From Chelonoidis abingdonii (lineage: Eukaryota > Chordata > Testudines > Testudinidae): DNA of 64,000 nt. A model generated the notes under the pieces. That model ran no database searches and had not been told where the DNA came from. It was given only the letters and a program-made list of their open reading frames with translations. The position numbers and the translations under genes are program-made. Numbering within the stretch: the first letter of the stretch is position 1; each line of letters begins with the position of its first letter. The DNA is taken from positions 70,724,088 to 70,788,087 of the forward strand of contig NC_133773.1 of NCBI RefSeq assembly GCF_003597395.2. Reading direction: 5' to 3'. Of this stretch, positions 48,020 to 59,732 are shown piece by piece.

Positions 48020-49005
48020 GTGTTGTCACTCTGGGTATTGCATGCAGTGGAACTACTATTACAGTACTGTAGCACTTGGAATTTATTTTAGATTTGGTCA
48101 CAGCATTCATCCCGGACAATGTTAAACAAATCTCATGCCTCAAGGCACAAAGCTGATCACCTCTGAGTTGAAAAGGAATGTTTCTTCATGTTACAGTACT
48201 CCATATATCTTTAGATGCTATGGTAATAAGGGTCATATAAATAAATAAGTAGATAGATTTTTTCCTCTTCCCATTTTGCCTCCATTTTTTTGAAGCACTG
48301 GCAGGAGGCAGGGTTCTGAGACATGATAAGGAACAAGAGGGACCAATGATTTGATTCAATAAAGCAATCTGAAATTTCATACATTATGTAGCATCTTCTG
48401 GGCACTTAGGCTAAGATCAAATGTTTATCAGTTTAACATAAAATCTATCAGGAGACTATATCCCATCCTAGCAGAGAGATGGATTAGAAGATAGAACAGA
48501 TTTTGCCATCTTTAATAAATGTGTTATTCTTGGCATGCTTTCTTAAATTAATTTGCTCACGTAACTGTGGCAACGTAAAAAAATGATGATCCTCACAGGG
48601 GTATTAAAACTCTTGGTCCAGACATTGCATTCAGGATTTGTCCCTGAGTAGCCAGGAAAACTTTTGGGCTGATGGGTATGTAAATAATTAATGATCAGTA
48701 AATCAATGATTGATACAGTTATCTCTAATTAGTTATGTATTTCCTGTTTTGAATTTATGAAATAGCCAGCTTGATTACATTTACTAAGCAATGGTTAATT
48801 AGCAATTGTTAATCAGCACATAACAGAAAGGGATATACTTTACAACAGTCAGAGAGAACTGATCCTCCCAGTAATTAACACTCTGGTTTTCATAATGGCC
48901 TGGTTCTGGGGTTACAGCCTGACACAATTACATTAGAGTTGTTTACAGTTTCATTTTAATTATTTCATGTTTTGCATAGACATATGTTGTCATATAATAC
49001 TAAAA
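48020..49005. other. Intronic sequence with nothing recognised
   Basis: AT-rich. Includes an AAATAAATA tract near 48238. No exon or element termini. Confidence 0.4.
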
Positions 49006-49007
49006 TA

Positions 49008-49830
49008 ACATAAGAACATAAGCACCAAAGGTCCACCTAGCCCAGTATCCTGTCTTCCAACAGTAGCCAGTGTCAGATACCCCAGAGGGAATGAACAGAA
49101 CAAGTAATCATCAAGTGATCCATCCCCTGTCGCTCATTCCCAGCTTCTGGCAAATACAGGCTAGGGACATCATTCCTGCCTATCCTGGCTAATAGCTATT
49201 GATGGACCTATCCTCCATGAATTTATCTAGTTCTTTTTTGAACCCTGTTATGGTCTTGGCCTTCACAACATCCTCTGGCAAGGAGTTCCACAGATTGACT
49301 GTGTGTTGTGTGAAGAAATACGTCATTTCATTTGTTTTAAACCTGCTGCCTATTAATTTCATTTGGTGGCGCCTTGATCCTGAGTTAAGGAAGTGTTTAC
49401 TACTTCTCATATCTACTTTCTCTACTTCAGTCATGATTTTATAGACCTCAATCATATCTCCCCTTAGCCATCTCTTTTCCAAGCTGAAAAGTCCCAGTAT
49501 TATTAATTTCTCCTCATACAGAAGCTGTTCCATACCCCTAATCATTTTTGTTACCCTTTTCTGAACCTTTTCCAATTCCAATATATCTTTTTTGTGATGG
49601 GGAGACCACATCTGCACACAGTATTCAAGACGTGGGCATACCATGGATTTATATAGAGGCAACGCGATATGTTTTGTCCTATTATCTATCCCTTTCTTAA
49701 TGATTCCCAACATTATGTTCACTATTTTGACTGCTACTGCACATTGAGTGGATGTTTTCAGAGAACTATCCACAATGACTCCAAAATCTTTCTTGAGTGG
49801 TTACAGCTAATTTAGACCCCATTTTATATA
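49008..49830 (-). mobile_element. CR1 LINE 3' end with an open 194-codon frame
   Basis: On the minus strand the frame 49189-49773 covers the RT C-terminal/thumb region: MDSSLKTSTQCA, LPLYKSMVCPRLEYCVQMWSP, LEKVQKRVTKMIRGME, LFSLEKRWLRGDMIEVYKIM, and ends FMEDRSINSY. The 3' UTR follows to 49008 (TACTGGGCTAGGTGGACCTT). 5'-truncated near 49830. Same 3' end type as 46789, opposite strand. Confidence 0.87.
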
Positions 49831-50594
49831 CATTTCTTAACATTCTGATTAGTGTCCAACTATATGCTCAAACTTTTGGTTACTTACTTATGTCCTTTTG
49901 GTAAGTACATCATTTTTGCTAACTTAAGCATCTGTTACTTGTTGTGATTAGTACAGTACATCACTAAACATATTTAATCTTCTTTAATTCTTGAACTGGT
50001 AATTTCTAGCAAGCTGGCATTTTCCTCTTAGCATGACTGAAGAGTGTTCTGGGAAATCTGGCTCACAGGCAGGCAATAAGACCTTATAAAAATCTGGCTT
50101 GTAGGCCAACAGGTAGGAGGCAGCAATTCTCCCTCTAAAGCTAAAGACTGGCTACCAAGACACTCCACAAAAGATTCTTTAGCACAACAGCTGATTTGCC
50201 TTCTGCAGATCTTTACAGGCCTTCCCAGTGGGTAGATGAGAGTTTTTCTGCAGTAATAAATTTGGTAGCATTCAATTCCTCCAGACTGCTCATGTCCTAC
50301 TGAGTTCCACATCACATAGATTTGCCTGTCCTGGTATACCCCACTGGAATCCTCCCTTGCAAACCAGAACCACACTACTCATGTCATGTGGGGAGTAGCT
50401 ATTCATTTTGCTATTTGATTGTACTGGTTCACTTTTCATTGCTATTAATTTTTACTGGAGTTTAGGGCATAGCTGTATTACTTTTAAACAGTTCAAAATG
50501 AGTGCAGCAACCACTTACCTTTTGGCACTTCACAGTTGAGATTGCGGGTTGCAGGCCAGAACATTTTCAAAACTATTTAATTATTATATCCAGA

Positions 50595-50627
50595 TTTTAA
50601 TGGAAGAGCTTGGTATTGCAGTTTTTG
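50595..50627 (+). repeat. 33-nt direct repeat, copy 1
   Basis: ATTTTAATGGAAGAGCTTGG followed by TATTGCAGTTTTT. The partner at 52507-52539 differs at about two positions; flanking bases are unrelated. Confidence 0.7.
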
Positions 50628-52506
50628 TTTCTACCTATAGAGTGATGCTGTAACAGTTTTATGACCATAGTATTAACCTGAATTATTTCCTTATGTTTAC
50701 ACATGGTGCTCAAACTTTTGCAAGTTTTGGGACATCAACAAATATCTACCAATATTCTGTCAGTTTTTTTATTTTTTCTGCTTCTTGGCTTTTTCTCTCC
50801 ATATTTGAATTCCTACTATTCAGCTTTTCTTCTAAGATGAGAGAGAATTTGGTGATAGGGGAAACAATTAGTAAATAATTATAAGCTACTGTATTATGCG
50901 GTATCCTTTTCAGTGTTGGCCATGCTCCTCAGGGTCATATATTAAACTTGAGATAATTAATTTTTCATCCATGGTCACGTTTTTCCTTTGTGCATGCAAG
51001 AAAACAACTTTTTGGGTGCCTTAACTACATATTATTATTTATTCACTTGTTAATAAAAATCTGTAAAACACCATATGAATGCTAAGTATTGGTATTAAAG
51101 TGACACAGGGAGACCTTGAAGAAACAGTGGAATACGGTGATGACAAAAGTGACAGTGCAATGAGACTAAGCACAGGAAAAACTAGCACAAGAAGCAAATA
51201 ATAAGAATGAAGAGACTACATGTCATGAGAGAGAACAAGGTGGTAGACAACACTACATGAAAGAAAAGTAGATGCTTTTTTCAAAGAAATAAAAGGACAA
51301 AAGGGGAGAGAATCATAAAAGCAATACAAAACAGAAATACACAGAACTGAGGAAAAACGGAAGGGAATGAAGAAGAACTTAAGCTAGACAACAGAATGAG
51401 AGAGATACACACATTGTCTGGGGTTCATAAGTTTTATTTATGTTATGCCCCTTTATTATACAGTATTTCCCTGGGGACTACCTACATATCAGTAATTATA
51501 GGACAAAAGGAGTGGATTCTGAGCACTTACATTATATTACTATTGCTTGCTACTCTGGATTCTAAAATAACTGAAAAAGAGAGAGAAAGTTGTCGCAAAA
51601 ATTTGCCAGAGTGGATGGGGGTTTAGAGGCATCTAGCCCCCCAAACTTGTAAAGAAAATTGACTTGTGTGTGTTAACCACCATTCACAGGACACTGGACA
51701 AACAGCTGGGATCCATCTCTCCTGCAGCAGAATAGGGTGGTGGCAATCTGAAAACTTGATCGGAAACAGAAAATCACCTCAGAAACCATCCTCAAAATCT
51801 GCTTAAAGACAGTCCAAATGGTCCACCCCAAAATGCTACCTTTGGTTCCGCCAACACAACTAAAAAACCTGGCTATGATTTGAAAACAAACTAACAAACA
51901 AGTCTGCACAACGTAACACAGAAGGATCATAATGTAAGAAACAAAATGGTGTGCATCTAACAGTTCTGTATATGGATACTCTTCACTTTCTTTACAAAAA
52001 GGACTGTTGTATTTGATCACTTTCAGTTAAAGAATTCAATGCTTATGGAAGAGGAGAACAAGGCTTTTGTGTTTTATCAGACTCCATTAAGATCAGTCAG
52101 TGTAAGGTGGCTCACTATACTCCATAACATCAAAGTAGTCCAGATAATGCTGGATCTGGATGTTTAGCGCAAAACAGTGTACACACTATGTCTCAAGCTA
52201 CATATTCTGGAAACATGTTTCTAAAATATTACTGAGCGACTCATCACTTGGCACTTTGCCAGTTCCTTGCAGTCATTAGTCAAAGCTTAGAATGGTCTTC
52301 ACAATGACAAGGTTTTTACTGAATGTGACCTCATTTGTAAATTGTCTCCTGTAGCTGAACAGACATGAGATAAAAACAAAGAGAAAACTGTCAAAGCAGG
52401 GGAAGATGCTACTGATTGAAATATTTTTCCTCCTTTTCTGTCTACAAGCTGAGCTTAAATATTTTTACTTGGATAAATATGCATTTGGGCCCCATTCCAC
52501 TAAAGA

Positions 52507-52539
52507 ATTTTAATGGAAGAACTTGGTATTGCAGTTTTC
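52507..52539 (+). repeat. 33-nt direct repeat, copy 2
   Basis: ATTTTAATGGAAGAACTTGG followed by TATTGCAGTTTTC. Partner of 50595-50627, about 1.9 kb away in the same orientation. Confidence 0.7.
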
Positions 52540-54092
52540 TGTAGTAAGGCTATTGAAACCAATGGCAATATTTGTGCTCAAAATCATGTACATGTTTAGC
52601 ACTCTTCAGGTTTATTTTGGTGATTTTCTGCTTAGAATGCCTCTACTCCACCTATAAAAGATAAATTACTGAATCTCTTTTGTCTGTCTCTGAAGCCTTC
52701 TCCAGCAGAGAACAAGGTACCAGTAAACAACAATAAAGGATAGAAAATAAAAGATGTCCTCCAAAGCAAATGATGACAGACAGATCAGGCCTATGTGTAA
52801 ATTATATGTTATATGAGTAATGCAAATATAATTCCTACACTGGCAACTACTTAACAAAAACAAGAGAAAGAATGACATGAATTTTTCATTGATGCAATTG
52901 GTGATGATCTACACAGTCTAAGTGCGTTTTGAAAAGGCGAATCAGCCTATATGCATGTGTCATAAATCAACTTATCACAAGAACAAGCCTGACGGAAAAT
53001 GATGAGTAACTGAAGAAGACTGCTAAAATATATAATGAATGAATGCATTTAATATAGGAGAAAATGAAACAGTTTATTATAATGATCAAATCATTTTTGG
53101 AACTCTTGTCCCTAATACAGAGAAAGTATTTTAAAAATATTTCTATACCATTTGACCCTGTTTCCTATTAAAAGCATCATAGAATGAAAGCACATACTGT
53201 AGTGATACAGGTTAGAGCGGACTACTGGGTTCCTAGGTATTATGTCAGAAAATAAAAACTCAATGCATTAAAGTGTTTTTACTTTTGGAGAAGTAATAAT
53301 ATTTATTATTTTTGACACCACAGAATCTCAATTTTCATTTTCTAAACAACAAAAATGAATAATTAACACAAACATTCTGTCTTTTCCCAATTCTCTATCA
53401 GGGATCTGTTGCACAATGAAGTCTTATATTACTAGCTACATTACTTTTGATAAAACATATCACAATTAATTTATTAACATGTCACGTAAGGTATTATAAA
53501 TAATTAAAACTATCTGAAACAATGCTCTACTTCAGAACATCCTTAAATCTAAGCAATATAAAGTTATGTATAATTTGGCTATATATAAATACAAGGCAAC
53601 AACCACACTTGTTGAATTCACATATGTAGATTTAAATGAAAATAAAATTTAAAAGAAATCACAGGAACATTTGTAATGCCATATTTTTTTCCCTATTTAT
53701 TCACTCTCTCACTATTACTCAAAAGGCTCTGATTCAGTAACCTTTAATTAGGTGAGAAATCCTCTCCTATACAAGTAGCCCAATGCATTTCAGTGAGATA
53801 AGAGACAGACAAATACAAATTTTGGACTAAGTCCTGCCCTATTAGATCTGCACTTAGAGGGATCCATGACACAGTCTTCACACTTCTCGGTATCTCAGTA
53901 GCACCATGCCCCCACCCTTTTATAGAGGCTTCTTCACACAGCCCAGGAACTTTGCTGTTTTGGGTTAGAGATTGGGTGAGTCTGGGCTAGGGACAGGGGG
54001 GACCATACACATTGTCACCTATCTAGCCCCACAGAAGATAGTGTGGGGGAGTACAATCTGGGTCTGCCTTGTTTTTCCTGTACACCAACTAC

Positions 54093-54327
54093 AGAACCAG
54101 TTTCTCCTCCCTTGGTTTTCACACCTCAACTGCTAGAACAGGGCCTCATCCTCCTTGATTGAACTAACCTCGTTATCTCTAGCTTGCTTGCTAGCATATA
54201 TATACCTGCCCCTGGAAATTTCCACTACATTCATCTGACCAAGTGGGTATTCACCCACGAAAGCTCATGATCCAAAACATCTGTTAGTCTATAAGGTGCC
54301 ACAGGATTCTCTGCTCCCTTGAAGGAG
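54093..54327 (-). mobile_element. tRNA-derived SINE, minus strand
   Basis: Read on the minus strand: CCTGTGGCACCTTATAGACT, AACAGATGTTTTGGATCATG, AGCTTTCGTGGGTGAATACC and CACTTGGTCAGATGAATGTA. The extended body follows with CAGGGGCAGGTATATATATG, GAGATAACGAGGTTAGTTCA and CACCTCAACTGC in reverse. It contains the body region missing from the 47407 copy. The head is lost on the right near 54327. Tail truncated near the TAGTTGG motif. Confidence 0.8.
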
Positions 54328-54329
54328 TA

Positions 54330-56565
54330 GTTCCTGGAACAGCCAATGGAAACTGGCAATGCAGAAACTAGAGCTAACATGCCCCAATGGGAAGATCTGA
54401 GTGGACCTTTGTGTGGACTTTCCCCGGGAGAATTAATTCACACAGATTTTTATAAGAGAAATAGATTATCTTGGTCATGACTGTGGCTGAAAACAATCCT
54501 GCCTGTGAGGAATAAAATATGAGTGTAGGCTCTTAAGGATGAAGTTTTGCAAGGATTTATTCTCAGATGTTCCATCCTTACAACCTTGCTGGGGAAGAAG
54601 CTATGGGTCTTACCCCAAAACCTGCTAAGTTCTCAGAGGTCTGCACAGAGGCTGGCCCCCAGTAGTGCCCTGCCTCTCCTGCCTTCTCCTACCCCATGTA
54701 CGGCTGTCCCCAGTGAGTAGATGTGTGGAATGGTTAAAAGAAGGGGCAATGTATTATACATACATACAAATAAAGGATAATGGAGCCCAATGCTATATTA
54801 CCTTTCTCACCTAATTTATTTTGGGACAGAAAAAAGGACAATGTATTTTATTCTTCCTTCCTACCACTTTCACTACGGTCAGGCCATAAATTGCATTGAA
54901 AGTACGTCTTCAGGAAGAGAATGCACCATGATAGAAAGGGCCGTCCCACTGTTCTCGGAGGAAGGGTAGATCCAAGTATGTAGGGTCCCCTCTGTGCACA
55001 GATCTACAGGGCAGGATCTGGCTTAATACTGAATAGTGCACATAAGTTTCCTAGTTTTTAGTTCTAATTAGTGAGTTTCTACCATTCTTGAAAATTCACA
55101 AAATGAGTTTTGATTATATTCAGACAGCATTTCAAGAACCAAAGCCCATCTTCCTGTACTAGATCAAGGGCAATGGGGAAAGAAGGCCTTATACAAATAC
55201 TGTAGGCAATTGCAGCTGGTCTACAAGACTTTTCAGCACCTATTTACTTTACACAGGTTTTTTTTATTATTATTTTCCCTCTTATATGTAATACTCTCTT
55301 AGAAATATAAACATTTTCTCCAATTATTTTGTCCTTTTGCATTTGGCCTTGATATTTTCCCCAGCGGTTCGAATGCACCTGAAATTGGCAAAGTTATTTG
55401 ATAATAACTCTTTCAATTTCTATAATCATAATAATACCCACTTCTCTAATTTTAGACCATCATTGGTTAATGTCAAATGCATAACCCTACAAATAGTTTT
55501 TGTTAAATAATTGTGGCTGCACAGTTTAAAAAACTGCTTTTCACCTCACAAAAATACTAGCTTGTTTCTTTGTTTCACCACAGATGGGTATATTTCAGCA
55601 TAACTAGATATTAGGAAATTAAAAACATTCCTTAACAAATATAGCTTTATAACTGTTCTATCTCAAAAGCTTGATACTTTCCCCTTATATATAGTTTTCA
55701 TCAGCCAAGAAATACCATATTATGTTACTGGTTAAACTTTTTCATCATTATGGCCCCAACTCAGCACTTCAGCACATGTTTCGTTTTAAGCAGGTTGTAA
55801 AGGCCCATTAAAGTCAACAGGAGTTCAGCACATATTCAAGTGTTTTGCTAAATTGGGGTCTATGTACAGTAGTTTGCCCATCTTACAAAAGACATTTTAA
55901 TATTTCATAGCTAAAATGTTAAATATGTTCCCAAAAGAGAAGTATAAGGGGGAAAATAGACTATGTTCTGAACCTACGCAAACTGTACCCACATTTGCTC
56001 ATTATGTGTAACTGGTGTAGAACTCAAATGGTACTGCATCAAAAAAAAAAAAAAACATAGGGTGAATATTACACCTAAGCAAAAGAGGTACACCAAATAA
56101 ATACTGGGATTTACCTTAACCAAGAACAGTCAGACAAACGTGTGCACAAAAGTATAACAAAGCAGCCTTTGGAAGGGAAGAACCTTGGGAATTCTAAAGA
56201 GATTTCAATACCAAAAATAAAATAAATAAATAAATGAAATCACAGCAGTGGAAGATTATTTCCTGGGATAACTGTTTTTGTTGCAATTGGTATAAACACT
56301 GTTTCCTTGAATGTAGCAGTAGTTATATCAGCAGCTTATTCTATGAACATACATGTATATCCTGTAACACACTACGTACAAATATGCAATGATTACAGTA
56401 ATTAATCAGAGCATAACTATTAAAAAAAAATCTTCATCTCAATTCCCTCCTCTCCCCCCGATAGTACATTGTAGAGAAACTACAGTATTTACAAATTGTT
56501 TACGGGTTGTAGTTATTAGTGGTGAAGACAGCAAACTAATCAATAACATTAACTTTAAAGCATTT
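54330..56565. other. Intronic sequence preceding the exon on the map
   Basis: Contains a decayed palindromic repeat (55752-55860), an A-run (56041-56055) and an AAATAAAT tract (56215-56237). No further coding exon was recognised in the 2.2 kb left of the SPOCK3 donor. Confidence 0.4.
55752..55860. repeat. Palindromic interspersed repeat (CAGCACTT type)
   Basis: GGCCCCAACTCAGCACTTCAGCACATG at the left pairs with AGCACATATTCAAGTGTTTTGCTAAATTGGGGTC at the right. Centre AAAGTCAACAGGAG. Same family as 12698-12815. Confidence 0.6.
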
Positions 56566-56567
56566 AC

Positions 56568-56682
56568 CTGTGTGTAAGTCTCCGATGACTAATGCAAACA
56601 GCAGTCTGTTGGTCTTGAGCAATGCATACCTTATGGCGACTACATTTCATCTTTAAGCATGGATCTGTAGCAGGGTCTAAAG
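56568..56682 (-). CDS. SPOCK3: Internal coding exon of testican-3 (SPOCK3), start of the follistatin-like region
   Basis: Testican-3 is a secreted heparan/chondroitin-sulfate proteoglycan of the SPARC family, expressed mainly in brain. Read on the minus strand, the exon is 115 bp: 2 nt completing a split Ala codon, 37 full codons beginning LDPATDPC, then AG of the next codon. The peptide contains DPCLKMKCSRHKVC, IAQDQQTAVC and HRRLTH, with four cysteines. As I recall the family, this wording matches testican-3; testican-1 differs at several of these positions (KVKCSPHKVC, ALCVSRK). The acceptor is TTTTTAG at 56683-56689 after a T-rich tract, and the donor is GTAAAT at 56562-56567. A second AG six bases inside the exon would keep frame but would drop the conserved ALD residues. 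There is no stop or frameshift. Entry is phase 1 and exit phase 2. Neighbouring exons were not found in the window. The assignment to SPOCK3 rather than a paralogue is from remembered family sequence. Confidence 0.93.
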
Positions 56683-56764
56683 CTAAAAACAATTGTAGAA
56701 AAATATTTTAAAACCTTCTTTTTGTAAATACTCTGCAGTAAATTAGCTATTTAACATGTTTGCT

Positions 56765-56850
56765 TGTTCAGCACCTGGTACAATGGAGCCTTGATTCTCA
56801 AATGGGACTCCTAGATGCTACCATCATGTAAATAATAAAATAATAATAAA
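56765..56850 (-). repeat. Old interspersed repeat just upstream of the SPOCK3 exon
   Basis: CAGCACCTGGTACAATGGAG, CCTTGATTCTCAAATGGGAC, CTCCTAGATGCTACCATCAT followed by AATAATAAAATAATAATAA. This is the opposite orientation of the GCACCTAGAG-type repeat at 27530, ending in an (ATA)n tail. Confidence 0.6.
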
Positions 56851-57455
56851 CCTAATCGATATTCTAACTATTTAAATAGAATCATTCTTTGCTAACCAAT
56901 TTTCTGACTTCTCATTTATTTTAAAATACTTGCCATTATAATTCAGTTAATTTATCAGAGATTGTATCAAATCACAACTCTTTCAAAATTTTCAATAGCA
57001 GAACAAAGCAAAACACAGCACAATCAATGAAGTATAAACTTGGGCTATGCAAATTTTTCAACTTTCACTTAGAGAAAAGCAGATTTTCAGGAATTTTTTT
57101 TTAAAAAAGTGTGTAAGACATGCTTAATTCCACAAAATATTTTTAAAAATCCTAAATAACCTCCCCTTCTTCCTATCTTACCAGAACACTTAAATTCATA
57201 TGGTATTTAGACCTATGAGGTCTTATAGACACCAGTACTGACTGCTAAGTAGACTTTTAAAACAAGAGTATCTGCAAGCAAAAAGACAGCAGGGAAATCA
57301 CATCAGAAGGTATTTCTGAAGGCATATCATAGGACACCCCATTAGCCCACCAAAAGAGAATTATTAAATGGTAAGGTAGACTTGAATATAATTCAGAGAA
57401 TGTGAAGGCTCAGGCCTTACCTTCTCTTTTCTATTGTGCAGAGTAGGGTGAGTGG

Positions 57456-59732
57456 TAATCCTGAGGGCATTTTGCACCAAAAAATTAAAAATACTGACCA
57501 AAATTTTTAAAATTCTGCACACAATATTTTAAAAATCTGCAAATGTTTGTCAGATGTGGAGAATTCAGCATGGCATTGGGGAGCACAGGCCACTGGCTAT
57601 CACTGTGCAGCTTCCCCTGGGAAAAGGACACAGCGGTGAGCCCTGACACAGACAAGGACTAGGCCTGCCCCAGAAACCCCCCAGAACCGCTTCCCTTCTG
57701 TGCTAGGTGCACCAGGTGTGAGCAGGCAGGCTCAGCAACATAGAATCCAAGTGTGGAGGGCTTAGTGTGTGGGCTGAGAAGGTTCTGTGTGGGGCAATCT
57801 ACGTGCGAGTGGCTCAGTGAGGGATCCAAGTGTGTGTGGCAGATCTGAATACACAAGCGGCTTGTTGGGGGGTCCGGGTGCAATGGTAATGGGACTCTGC
57901 GGGGTGGGGGGAGGGAGTGTCAAAATGAAGCTGGTTGGGGCTGAGCAGGGAGGGGTCTGGATGTGGGGAGCTCAGTGGGAGGTCCAGATACTGAGGTAGT
58001 GGGGCGGGGATCCAGATGCAGCTGGTTGGCCTTCGGTGAGATAGGGATCTGGGTGGTTTGTCTGGGTGGTCCAGGTCCAGGGGGAGAGGGACTCATAATG
58101 GGGGGGTTCTGAGTGTGTGTGGGGGGGTGAGGCTCAGCAGGAGGGTCTGGGTACAATGGGGGCCAGATGCACAGGGGTTGGGTGAATAGGGGAATAGCTC
58201 ACTTTACAGGGTTTCCCCTCCCTCTACAGCTGAGGAGCGATGGGCTTAGGAAGTAGGGGGAGAGGGGGAATTTGCAGAGCTTCCTGCCACTATGGGAGAC
58301 ATCTGGGGGGTGGTTCCAGATGCCATGCAAGGGAAGAGGAAGTCCTGTCCTCCCCAGCTCACCTAGAACTAGTAGATGAGCCTGGCACAGGGAAGGAGGC
58401 ACCAGCTGGGTCTTCTCAGTTCTGCCCGCTGCCCCACAGTGATTTTATAGAATCATAGACTTTAAGGTCAGAAGGGACCATTATGATCGTCTAGTCAGAC
58501 CTCCTGCACAACGCAGGCCACAGAATCTCACCCACCCACTCCTGTAACAAACCCGTAAACCTATGTCTGAGCTATTGAAGTCCCCAAATCATAGTTTGAA
58601 GACTTCAAGGTGCAGAGAATCCTCCAGCAAGTGACCCTTGCTCCACGCTGCAAAGGAAGGTGAAAAAGCCCCAGGGCCTCTGGCAATCTTCCCAATCCCA
58701 ATATGGCAATCGGCTAAACCCTGAGTATGTAGGCAAGACTCACTAGCCAGACACCCAGGAAAGAATTCTCTGTAGTAACGCAGATCTCACCCCATCTAAC
58801 AATCCCATCACCGGCCATTTGGGCATATCTTTACCGCTAATTAGTCCAAAGAATAATTAATTGCCAAAATTAGGCTATTCCCATCATTTACCATCCCCTT
58901 CCATAAACTTTCAAGCTTAGTCTTGAAGCCAGAAGGTTTTTGCCCCCACTGCTCCCTTGGAAGGCTTGTTCCAGAAACTTCATTCCTGCTGATGTGTTTA
59001 AAAACCTTCATCTAATTTCAAGTTCTAAAACTTCCTGCATGGCCAGTTTATATCATTTGTTCTTGTGTCCACATTGGTATGAGCTTAATAATTCCTCTCC
59101 CTCCTGGTGTATCCTTTGATATATTGTACTAGATAGCAATCATATTTACCCTCAGCGTTTTCTGATTAGGCATAACAAGCAAGCTCCTCGGAGATCTCTT
59201 TCATCAGACAGTTTCCATTCCTCCAGATCCTCCTAGTCAGCCCTCTCTGTGACCTGTTCCAAGTTTGAATTCTCCTTCTTAAACACGGAGACCAGAACTG
59301 CACACAGTATTCCAGATGAGGTCTCACCAGTGCCTTGTATAATGGTACTAATACATCCTTATCTCTACTGGAAATACCTCGCCTGATGCATCCCAAGACT
59401 GCATTAGCTTTTTTCACAGCCATATCACATTGGCTGCTCATAGTCATCCTGTGATCAACCAATATTCCGAGGTCCTCTCCTCCTCTGTTACTTCCAACTG
59501 ATGTGTCCCCAGCTTATATCAAAAAATCTTGTTATTCATTCCTAAATGCATGACTTCTCTGCCAGCTGCCCTGAGCCCCCCAAAACATGCTGCCAGGAAG
59601 TGTCACATGACCATTCTTGTGGCTTCGCTTTGCTTCCTGGTCAGAAAGTCATTTTTCTGCAGGGAAACAAAAGAAGTCTATGGGGGACATACATTCTGTG
59701 TATGCAAAGTGGTGCAGAATCCCCCAGGAGTA
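57456..59732. mobile_element. Inverted-repeat DNA transposon (about 2.3 kb) with nested CR1
   Basis: The left end TAATCCTGAGGGCATTTTGC and right end (reversed) TACTCCTGGGGGATTCTGCA form inverted repeats, flanked on both sides by GAGTGG (57450-57455 and 59733-59738). Next to the left end are AAAAATTAAAAAT and AAAATTCTGCACAC motifs; then a GC-rich, minisatellite-like interior (57640-58440) with repeated CAGATGCAGCTGG, GGGTCTGG and CTCAGTGGGAGG units. No transposase found. The duplication length (6 bp, or 7 of 8 if extended) is most like hAT, but class is not certain. Confidence 0.65.
58447..59553 (-). mobile_element. CR1 LINE 3' end nested in the 2.3-kb transposon
   Basis: The 3' tail at the left reads ATAGAATCATAGACTTTAAG followed by GTCAGAAGGGACCATTATGA. 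Minus-strand coding pieces survive at 59166-59462: MVDHRMTMSSQCD, VKKANAVLGCIRRGISSRDK, VRPHLEYCVQFWSP. 5' truncation is near 59553 (ATTCCTAAATGCATGAC). It is frameshifted and of a different CR1 subfamily from 38881. The position inside the host transposon makes it younger than that element. Confidence 0.85.

Larger units (their letters stand above)
49831..54090. other. Intronic sequence, mostly unrecognised
   Basis: AT-rich with no recent transposon ends. A 115-codon minus frame at 51673-52020 has hydrophobic and Cys-rich stretches but no recognisable domain or splice context. A 33-nt sequence occurs twice, at 50595-50627 and 52507-52539. Confidence 0.4.
1..56567 (-). other. SPOCK3: Inferred SPOCK3 intron downstream of the exon (partial)
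   Basis: Everything left of the exon is downstream in the direction of transcription. The next testican-3 exon should carry the MKEAG...CGSDGH region; no frame with those motifs was recognised on the minus strand. The stretch instead holds at least twenty transposable elements on both strands. Very long introns are known for this gene in other vertebrates. That the whole interval is one intron is inference: a short exon, an antisense transcript or a lncRNA could be missed by eye. Confidence 0.6.

Noticed and set aside
51673..52020. 115-codon minus-strand frame with cysteine-rich and hydrophobic stretches
   Set aside because: No domain, no splice context matching SPOCK3 and no transposase signature. 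Likely chance.
56676..56682. Inner AG of the SPOCK3 exon as the main acceptor
   Set aside because: Using it would remove the two residues (AL) conserved in the remembered testican-3 sequence; the outer AG also has the better pyrimidine context.
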